A stretch of 6,459 nt of DNA from Candidatus Saganbacteria bacterium (GTDB lineage: Bacteria; Margulisbacteria; WOR-1; O2-12-FULL-45-9; XYB2-FULL-48-7): assembly GCA_020051815.1 (NCBI GenBank), contig JAGVQF010000024.1:1-6459 (forward strand). Reading direction: 5' to 3'. Below, piece after piece: positions 1 through 5,151 of this stretch; the stretch's first letter is position 1, and the number at the start of each line of letters is the position of its first letter. Made by a program: the position numbers and the translations under genes. The notes under the pieces are model-generated. The model saw only the letters and a program-made list of their open reading frames with translations, ran no database searches and was not told where the DNA came from.

Positions 1-298
1 CATAGGTCTTACCCGGGAACATGATCATCTGCTCAAAAGTGAACATCTTCATGCCGTCTTCGAGGTTGCGGGAGCCGGAGGGTATCTGCTCGTATTCGAG
101 ACCGAGTTTGGGGTCGGCTAAACTGATGGCCTGGGGCACTTTGGCTTTGGCCGCTTCCCATTGGGCTCTGGCGGCGGCCAGATCGGGATTCTGCTTTAGC
201 CCCTCTTCAACGGCCTGATTCAGCACAAGCGGCTGCGCCAAGGCTAAGGGGGCCAAAAGAGATATAAAGAAACCACAGATTATTTTTCGCCCAAGCAA
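1..298 (-). CDS. Outer-membrane efflux protein (TolC/CusC family), N-terminal part, TTG start
   Basis: This is the first 99 codons of an outer-membrane channel protein of a tripartite efflux system, cut by the left edge. Starting at TTG (298-296), residues 1-21 form a clear signal peptide: Arg4 and Lys5, a hydrophobic core, then LALA before Gln22. Residues 24-50 (LVLNQAVEEGLKQNPDLAAA onward) match the opening helix of the family, followed by DPKLGLEYEQ at about 62-71 and the MFPGK stretch at 93-97 common in CusC/CzcC-like proteins. The TTG start is supported by GAGGTG four bases upstream (303-308), by an in-frame TAA at 320-322, and by the absence of any ATG before codon 83. A promoter-like sequence lies just upstream, so it may open a separate transcript. 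It is distinct from the channel gene whose end lies at the right edge. Family assignment is confident; its substrate is not determined. Confidence 0.85.
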   Translation of the reverse strand, partial: MLGRKIICGFFISLLAPLALAQPLVLNQAVEEGLKQNPDLAAARAQWEAAKAKVPQAISLADPKLGLEYEQIPSGSRNLEDGMKMFTFEQMIMFPGKTY

Positions 299-302
299 TA
301 TA

Positions 303-308
303 CACCTC
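303..308 (-). promoter_or_regulatory. Ribosome binding site for the TTG-started channel gene
   Basis: GAGGTG lies four bases before the TTG codon at 298-296 (six bases if only AGG is counted). Together with the in-frame stop at 320-322 it selects the non-ATG start. Confidence 0.55.
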
Positions 309-321
309 AAAGTATTACATT

Positions 322-349
322 ATTATATAGTATAACCAGCAAACCACAA
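322..349 (-). promoter_or_regulatory. Putative sigma-70-type promoter for the left channel gene
   Basis: On the minus strand a perfect TATAAT (-10) occupies 322-327. A partial -35, TTGTGG (three of six consensus bases), occupies 344-349 with a 16-base spacer. The start of transcription would fall near 315, giving a leader of about 17 bases before the TTG codon. The region is AT-rich, so TATAAT could occur by chance. The 97-base gap between genes and the lack of other promoter candidates nearby support the call. No clear operator palindrome was recognised. Confidence 0.5.
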
Positions 350-395
350 CCAGGAACAAAGATTTTATCTTCCAGAAAACCTCATAAGCCCTGCG

Positions 396-551
396 CTACT
401 TTTTAATTTTTGCAAGATACTTTTCTGGATTTAGTTCAAAAGATATCTTGCAACATTCTGAACAAAAATAATACATTTTCCCCTGATAAGTGCTGGTGAT
501 CTTGCTATTAGTCGCTTCCATCGCGCAAACAGGGTCCCTTTCAATGCTCAT
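396..551 (-). CDS. Small cytosolic YHS-domain metal-binding protein, 51 aa
   Basis: This 51-residue protein consists almost entirely of a YHS domain, a small Cys-based metal-binding fold found in copper ATPases and heavy-metal resistance proteins. It opens with DPVCAM (Cys9), corresponding to the usual DPVCGM, then has YQGKMYYFCSECC (Cys30, Cys33, Cys34) and SFELNPEKYL, the typical end of the family. Cys33 is an extra cysteine beside the expected CxxxC pair (30 and 34). There is no signal peptide or membrane segment, so it should be cytosolic. The start ATG (551-549) has AGGAGG at 560-565, eight bases away. It follows the cupredoxin gene after 58 bases and is probably the last gene of the metal operon. 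A role as a cytosolic copper carrier or buffer is inference from family and context. Confidence 0.85.
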   Translation of the reverse strand: MSIERDPVCAMEATNSKITSTYQGKMYYFCSECCKISFELNPEKYLAKIKK

Positions 552-559
552 TTTTCACC

Positions 560-565
560 CCTCCT
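560..565 (-). promoter_or_regulatory. Shine-Dalgarno site of the small YHS gene
   Basis: A perfect AGGAGG, within a longer AAAGGAGGGG run, lies eight bases before the ATG at 551-549. It fixes the start of a gene short enough to be missed by ORF length cut-offs. Confidence 0.75.
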
Positions 566-609
566 TTCAAGCCATTTCCCCATTTACTCCTTCTCTGTAA
601 TTCTGCAGA

Positions 610-1035
610 TCAATGCATATGCATCATCATGGGCATATCCTGCCTCATCTCTTCCTTAGACATATCTTTCCCCATATCATGATCCATCATTGGCTCATGG
701 ACAACCAGCTTGCCAATCATCTCCTTATGCCCCGAGCCGCAGACAACAGAACATTTGAAGTCAAATGTCCCGGCCTGATCTGGGACAAAGTCCACCACTG
801 TTAATTTCCCCTTGTCTATCCTTTGGATAATCTGGAATTTTTCGATAAAAAGGCCGTGCATGAAATCCAGACTGGTCAAGTATAGTCGCAACGGCTGACC
901 CTTGACGACATCAATCACCCCCGGCAAATACTCATATTGCCTAGCAATGACCGCCACTTCCTTAGTCGGCTCGGCCGCCAGGCCAGCAGCGCTCAGGATC
1001 AATAACATAAATACGCCATAAGCCGCTTTTTTCAT
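610..1035 (-). CDS. Periplasmic CuA-type cupredoxin with Met/His-rich C-terminal tail, 141 aa
   Basis: This is an exported copper protein of the cupredoxin fold, related to the soluble CuA domain of cytochrome c oxidase subunit II and nitrous oxide reductase. Residues 1-21 are a signal peptide ending LAA before Glu22. The CuA ligand pattern is intact: His60 in DFMHGLF, then Cys95-x3-Cys99-x3-His103-x2-Met106 in CSVVCGSGHKEM. There is no transmembrane anchor beyond the signal and no other oxidase domain, so it stands alone. Residues 113-141 form a tail with ten methionines and four histidines, a composition typical of Cu(I)/Ag(I)-binding segments. The reading frame extends upstream, but the start at 1035 is chosen for its AAGGAGGG site and signal peptide; it begins four bases after the preceding gene's stop. 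A function as copper carrier or scavenger for the efflux system is inferred; electron transfer is an alternative. Confidence 0.88.
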   Translation of the reverse strand: MKKAAYGVFMLLILSAAGLAAEPTKEVAVIARQYEYLPGVIDVVKGQPLRLYLTSLDFMHGLFIEKFQIIQRIDKGKLTVVDFVPDQAGTFDFKCSVVCGSGHKEMIGKLVVHEPMMDHDMGKDMSKEEMRQDMPMMMHMH

Positions 1036-1039
1036 CGCG

Positions 1040-1495
1040 TCATCCCTCCTTGATTTTTTTCTCCAGCAGCAGGCGAAGGTCGAAGATCGCCTCCTCTTCC
1101 CCCGCCGCATACTTCTGTAATTTGATGTCTGAAATAGACAGCAGAGAATTGACCACCGCTTCGATCTTATCGGACTCATGCCTTATTATTGCTGCGGATT
1201 TATGCGAAGCGGGATCGGTTGTCCCCCGACAAAGTTCGGCCTGCAGGCTTATGGCCGTATTGGCATTCCTGATGTAATGGGCGACCGTCACGGCCAACTG
1301 TTTTAAAGTATTGTAAGCCACCAGTTTCCTTTCTATATCGCCCAGCCCCTTTTGGCCAATACTTTGGTCGCCGTTTAATTTCTTGAAAATAATCTCACAG
1401 GTTTCGGAGCAGAAATAATACTCCTTGCCCTTGAGAGCCAACCGCGAATGCTCTTTACCAGGCTCAATTTCCATCCCGCAAATCGGGTCCCTCAT
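1040..1495 (-). CDS. YHS domain fused to a histidine-kinase-like DHp helix pair, no ATPase domain, 151 aa
   Basis: Residues 1-43 are a YHS domain: DPICGM (Cys6), then LKGKEYYFCSETCEIIFKKL with Cys29 and Cys33. Residues 55-128 resemble the two-helix dimerisation/phosphoacceptor (DHp, HisKA-like) domain of sensor kinases. Helix 1 carries an H-box-like VAHYIRNANTAISL with His73; helix 2 (about 100-124) is IIRHESDKIEAVVNSLLSIS. The end, FDLRLLLEKKI, resembles the linker that normally leads into the ATPase domain, but the protein stops there. The acidic residue usually after the phosphoacceptor His is Tyr74; Asn77 is kept. No signal or membrane segment is seen, so it is probably cytosolic. The start at 1495 is preferred because its ATG overlaps the upstream TGA (ATGA) and begins at the YHS motif; the frame also opens at 1561. 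It may be a copper-responsive partner of a kinase, a phosphotransfer protein, or merely a dimeric metal binder. YHS is confident; DHp is probable. Confidence 0.8.
   Translation of the reverse strand: MRDPICGMEIEPGKEHSRLALKGKEYYFCSETCEIIFKKLNGDQSIGQKGLGDIERKLVAYNTLKQLAVTVAHYIRNANTAISLQAELCRGTTDPASHKSAAIIRHESDKIEAVVNSLLSISDIKLQKYAAGEEEAIFDLRLLLEKKIKEG
1044..1051 (-). promoter_or_regulatory. Shine-Dalgarno site deciding the cupredoxin start
   Basis: AAGGAGGG lies eight bases before ATG 1035-1033 and inside the last codons of the YHS-DHp gene. It decides for this start over the in-frame ATG at 1179, which would add 48 Arg-rich residues before the signal peptide. Confidence 0.8.
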
Positions 1496-1770
1496 TTCTT
1501 CGTTTGCCTGATATATTTCTCCGGATCCTTGGCAAACTCTTCCGGGCAGCCGGGACAGCAAAAGTAATAGGGCTTGCCTTTGTAAACCGTCTTCAGCTTT
1601 GTCGTGGCCGGGTCAACATTATCGCCGGTTACCGGGCATTTAACCTCTTCTTTCATAACCGCCTTCTTGCTCTTCATCGGCGATTTTGATTTCTTAACCG
1701 CAGCATAAGCAAACTGCGAGCTGATCAGGACTAGAAGCAACATTGTCAGCCAAACTATCAAATTTTTCAT
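1492..1770 (-). CDS. Exported YHS-domain metal-binding protein, 92 aa
   Basis: Residues 1-23 form a signal peptide (Lys2, a Leu/Val-rich core, then AYA before Ala24). A Lys-rich linker with two Met (about 26-42) leads to a YHS domain at 43-88. This has VKCPVTG (Cys45), then YKGKPYYFCCPGCPEEF with Cys71, Cys72 and Cys75, and DPEKYI. The protein is probably periplasmic, unlike the other two YHS proteins here. It starts at ATG 1770-1768 with GGAGG seven bases upstream (1778-1782). It lies 89 bases downstream of the RND pump gene, and its stop overlaps the next start by four bases. By family it binds heavy metals through cysteines; delivering or sensing periplasmic copper for the pump is inferred from context. 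Confidence 0.85.
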   Translation of the reverse strand: MKNLIVWLTMLLLVLISSQFAYAAVKKSKSPMKSKKAVMKEEVKCPVTGDNVDPATTKLKTVYKGKPYYFCCPGCPEEFAKDPEKYIRQTKK

Positions 1771-1801
1771 TCCTTCACCTCCACTTTTATTTTATCCCTC
1801 T

Positions 1802-1816
1802 CCCTCTGGAAGAGGG
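1802..1816 (-). other. Short GC-rich hairpin in the pump-YHS spacer
   Basis: CCCTCT and AGAGGG form a perfect six-base inverted repeat around a three-base loop. On the transcribed strand it is followed by GAGGGATAAAATAAAA, not a U-run, so it is not a standard intrinsic terminator. It could limit or stabilise the mRNA between pump and accessory genes. Confidence 0.45.
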
Positions 1817-1836
1817 GGGCATGTTAAGCGTTGTCG

Positions 1837-1859
1837 GGGAGGGCATAGAGTCCCCTCCC
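1837..1859 (-). other. Seven-base hairpin directly after the cusA stop codon
   Basis: GGGAGGG and CCCTCCC pair perfectly around a nine-base loop. The stem begins at the base next to the cusA TAA (1862-1860). There is no following T-run, so a Rho-independent terminator is unlikely. An mRNA-protecting stem or partial attenuator that lowers expression of downstream genes is possible. Confidence 0.5.
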
Positions 1860-4800
1860 TTAATGGCCTTTTAATTCCGGAATAGACAATTTGCTAACAT
1901 CCGCCCGCCCTTCTTTCATCTCATAGCGCCATTTCCAAATCGAATAGATCGGCGGATAGACTAGGAGCTCCATAATAAAACTCGTGAAGATGCCGCCGAT
2001 CATGGGGGCCGCGATCCGTTTCATCATGTCGGCCCCGGAGCCCATTGACCACATTATTGGCAGCAAACCCATGAACATCGCCATCACCGTCATCATTTTC
2101 GGGCGGATCCGCTTCACCGCGCCGCTAACGATCGCCTCATCAAGATCGGCCTTGGTTCTCATTTTCCCCTGCCGCACCCTATCATAATAAGCCATATCCA
2201 AAAACAGCAGCATAAAGACCCCGGTTTCGGCATCAAGCCCCATCAGCGCAATAATTCCCACCCAGACCGCGATTGACGTGTTATAGCCCAAAAGATATAA
2301 CAACCAGATCGCCCCGACCATAGAAAACGGGACCGCTAGCAGAACAATGCTCGCTCTCACTGGAGATTTTGTATTCATATACAACAAGATAAAGATAAGA
2401 AAGAGGGTGATCGGTATGACTATTTTTAATCTCTCTCTCACCCGCAGCATATTCTCGTACTGCCCGCTCCATTCGAGAGCGTAACCCACCGGCAGCTGGA
2501 TCTTCTCGCGCACGATCTTTCTGGCTTCTGTCACATAACTGCCCACGTCACGCCCGGCGATATCAACATAAACATAGCCGGCCAGCATGCCGTTTTCATC
2601 ACGGATCATCGCCGGCCCTAAAGACAAATTGATGTCGGCCAGCTCGGCCAGCGGGATCTGCGCGCCCGACATCGTGGGAACGAGAACTCTTTTTAATTTC
2701 TCCAGATCATTCCGAAATTCCCGCGCGTAACGCACATTAACGGAATATCGTTCCCGCCCTTCGATCGTCTCCGTCACATGTTCACCGCCGATGGCCGAGG
2801 TAATGACCATTTCCGCCTCTTTTATTGTGAGGCCATAGCGCGCGAGCTGTTCGCGTTTTATTACAAAATCGACAAAATACCCGCCGGAGACACGTTCCGC
2901 AAAAATCGAGCGCGTCCCCTTAACATCATGCAATGTTGATTCAAGGTTAAGGCCGATCTTTTCGATTTCCTTCAGGTCGGCGCCGTAGATCTTTATCCCC
3001 ACCGGCGTCCGTATGCCCGTCGATAACATATCGATCCTCGCCTTGATCGGCATGGTCCAGGCGTTCGATACCCCAGGGAATTTCATTTTTTGGTCTAACT
3101 CATTTATTATATCCTCGCTAGTTATCCGATCCAGCCCAAAAGGCCTGAACGGCATTTGCAGAATATCAGGCAGCCACGAATACCAGCGCTTAACTTTCCG
3201 CCACTCGTGCTCCGGTTTTAAGACAATGGTCGTCTCCATCATAGAAAACGGCGCCGGATCGGTCGATGACTCCGCCCGCCCGGCCTTGCCGAAGACCCTT
3301 TCCACTTCAGGCACGCTCTTAATGATCTTATCCATCGATTGCAGCAGTTTTTGCGCCTCGGCGACCGAAATGCCGGGCAGTGTCGTCGGCATATACAGGA
3401 TCGAACCTTCATTAAGCGGCGGCATAAACTCCGATCCCAGTTGGAAAAAAACTGGAATGGCGGTGAGCATTAATATCCCGGCCGCGACGATCGTTGCCTT
3501 AGAATATTTTAGGACAAACCGGCAAGCCGCTTCATAAAGACGAAAGAGTATTTTGCTGATCGGGTGATTCTCCTCGGGATAATATTTGCCGACTGTCACC
3601 GTGTTATAAAGATTTGCCAGCCAGCGAGGCTTAAAAAGTTTGTAATCCATCCGGGTAAACAACATCCGCATGGCGGGATCGAGCGTAATGGCCAGCAGGG
3701 CCGCGAGCGCCATGGCAATGGTTTTGCTATAAGCGAGCGGCCTAAACAGCCGGCCTTCCTGGTCGATGAGCGTAAAGATCGGCAAAAAAGCCACCGCGAT
3801 CACCAGGAGGGAGAAGAATACGGCCGGGCCAACTTCTTTTAGCGCGTTGAGCCTGATGACCCGAAAATCGCCTTTCCGCCCTCCGGCTTCCCAAAGCTGT
3901 AGTTTTTTGTAGGCATTCTCAACCTCAATAATCGCTCCATCAACCAGCACGCCGATCGAGATGGCGATCCCAGAAAGACTCATTATATTTGAAGTAAGCT
4001 TCATCCCGAACATGGGAATAAAGGAAAGAAAGACGGCGATCGGGATAGTCACAATAGGAATAACTGCCGACGGAAAATGCCATAAGAAAATTAGAATGAC
4101 AAAGCTGACAACGATCATTTCCTCGATCAGCTGATGTTTGAGCGTCTCGATAGAACGGTTAATAAGTTCCGAGCGGTCGTAAGTTGTCACGACCTCAACG
4201 CCTTCGGGCAGAGACGGCTTGATTTTTTCTATCTTCTCTTTAACCCGGTTGATCACATTGAGGGCGTTTTCCCCATAACGCATGATAACGATCCCGCCAA
4301 TGGCATCGCCTTCTCCGTCGAGATCGGCTACCCCGCGGCGAATATCAGGGCCCAGAACGACGTTTGCTATATTTTTGACTAACACCGGGATCCCGGATTG
4401 ATCGGTCCCGATGACAATATTTTCAATATCCTGGACGGACTTGGCGTAACCCCGGCCGCGAATCATGTACTCGGCGCCGGAAAACTCCACCAGCCGGCCG
4501 CCCACATCGTCATTACCGTCACGCACCGACTCAACGACCTTGGTCAGCGGTATTTTGTAGGCCAGAAGCGCATTGGGGTCAACATTCACCTGATATTGCT
4601 TCTGGAAGCCCCCCACCGAAGCAACTTCCGCTACGCCGGGAACACTCTGCAGCCAATTACGCAAGTACCAGTCCTGAAAGGAACGAAGTTCGGCTAAATT
4701 ACTTTTGCCGGTCTTGTCGACCAGCGCGTATTGGTAAACCCAGCCGACGGAACTGGCGTCGGGCCCCATCTCGGTCCTCACCCCTTCGGGCAGTTTGGGG

Positions 4801-5150
4801 ATGATCTTGCTTAAGTATTCCAGCGTGCGGCTGCGCGCCCAATAGATGTCGGTGCCGTCTTTAAAAATGACGTAAACGTAGGAAAAACCGAAATCGGAGA
4901 ACCCTCTGATCGCCTTGACGTTGGGGGCGCCGAGCATGGCGCTGACGATCGGATAGGTCACCTGGTCTTCGATGATGTCAGGCGAGCGGTCCCAGCGGGA
5001 ATAGATAATGACCTGTGTGTCGGAAAGATCAGGGATAGCGTCCAAAGGAATATTTCTTATGCTATACACCGCGCCGATCATCGCCGCTATGGCCAGGATA
5101 ATAACAATGTATTTATTTTTGGCCGAAAATTCGATAATTTTTTCGATCAT
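1860..5150 (-). CDS. cusA: Cu(I)/Ag(I) efflux RND pump, CusA type, 1096 aa
   Basis: This is the inner-membrane, proton-driven subunit of a CusCBA-type system, exporting monovalent copper or silver through the adaptor and outer-membrane channel. The length fits the heavy-metal RND family. TM1 is at about 14-31, the first porter loop follows, TM2-TM6 lie at about 345-492, a second porter loop at about 570-905, and TM8-TM12 at about 908-1072. The three methionines of the CusA metal site are all present: Met587 (LYMPTTLPG), Met637 (APFSMMETT) and Met708 (RIDMLSTGI), matching E. coli Met573, Met623 and Met672. The proton-relay equivalents are Asp404 (VLVDGAII), Glu975 (GLDAETG) and Lys1018 (RIRPKMM). 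This argues for Cu/Ag rather than Zn/Co/Cd. The ATG is one base after the cusB stop, with AAGGGA upstream. The gene appears intact. Confidence 0.96.
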   Translation of the reverse strand: MIEKIIEFSAKNKYIVIILAIAAMIGAVYSIRNIPLDAIPDLSDTQVIIYSRWDRSPDIIEDQVTYPIVSAMLGAPNVKAIRGFSDFGFSYVYVIFKDGTDIYWARSRTLEYLSKIIPKLPEGVRTEMGPDASSVGWVYQYALVDKTGKSNLAELRSFQDWYLRNWLQSVPGVAEVASVGGFQKQYQVNVDPNALLAYKIPLTKVVESVRDGNDDVGGRLVEFSGAEYMIRGRGYAKSVQDIENIVIGTDQSGIPVLVKNIANVVLGPDIRRGVADLDGEGDAIGGIVIMRYGENALNVINRVKEKIEKIKPSLPEGVEVVTTYDRSELINRSIETLKHQLIEEMIVVSFVILIFLWHFPSAVIPIVTIPIAVFLSFIPMFGMKLTSNIMSLSGIAISIGVLVDGAIIEVENAYKKLQLWEAGGRKGDFRVIRLNALKEVGPAVFFSLLVIAVAFLPIFTLIDQEGRLFRPLAYSKTIAMALAALLAITLDPAMRMLFTRMDYKLFKPRWLANLYNTVTVGKYYPEENHPISKILFRLYEAACRFVLKYSKATIVAAGILMLTAIPVFFQLGSEFMPPLNEGSILYMPTTLPGISVAEAQKLLQSMDKIIKSVPEVERVFGKAGRAESSTDPAPFSMMETTIVLKPEHEWRKVKRWYSWLPDILQMPFRPFGLDRITSEDIINELDQKMKFPGVSNAWTMPIKARIDMLSTGIRTPVGIKIYGADLKEIEKIGLNLESTLHDVKGTRSIFAERVSGGYFVDFVIKREQLARYGLTIKEAEMVITSAIGGEHVTETIEGRERYSVNVRYAREFRNDLEKLKRVLVPTMSGAQIPLAELADINLSLGPAMIRDENGMLAGYVYVDIAGRDVGSYVTEARKIVREKIQLPVGYALEWSGQYENMLRVRERLKIVIPITLFLIFILLYMNTKSPVRASIVLLAVPFSMVGAIWLLYLLGYNTSIAVWVGIIALMGLDAETGVFMLLFLDMAYYDRVRQGKMRTKADLDEAIVSGAVKRIRPKMMTVMAMFMGLLPIMWSMGSGADMMKRIAAPMIGGIFTSFIMELLVYPPIYSIWKWRYEMKEGRADVSKLSIPELKGH

Positions 5151-5151
5151 G

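Noticed and set aside
21..218. Plus-strand 65-codon ORF at the left edge.
   Set aside because: It is antisense to the signal-peptide-bearing channel gene, which has family motifs and a ribosome site.
299..395. Intrinsic terminator expected between the small YHS gene and the left channel gene.
   Set aside because: I found no stable GC-rich stem followed by a T-run in this stretch; only weak A/T-only pairings are present.
613..804. Plus-strand ORF whose start is strikingly His-rich (MHMHHHGH), suggestive of a metal-binding peptide.
   Set aside because: It is the antisense of the cupredoxin's Met/His tail. ATG and CAT are reverse complements, so Met codons read as His on the other strand. It has no ribosome site, and the minus-strand gene is well supported.
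1036..1179. N-terminal extension of the cupredoxin to the ATG at 1179 (48 extra residues).
   Set aside because: The extension is Arg/Ser-rich, overlaps the YHS-DHp coding sequence and would bury the signal peptide. AAGGAGGG eight bases before 1035 marks the true start.
1496..1561. N-terminal extension of the YHS-DHp protein to the ATG at 1561.
   Set aside because: Those 22 residues lie over the conserved end of the upstream YHS gene in another frame. The ATGA overlap at 1495 gives a domain-aligned start.
1784..1796. TAAAAT in the pump-YHS spacer as a possible -10 box for the accessory genes.
   Set aside because: No acceptable -35 hexamer lies 16-18 bases upstream; that position is occupied by the hairpin.
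3013..3537. A 174-codon plus-strand ORF within cusA.
   Set aside because: It lies wholly antisense to conserved pump sequence, including the Met637 and Met708 regions. Its protein resembles no family and it has no convincing start signals.
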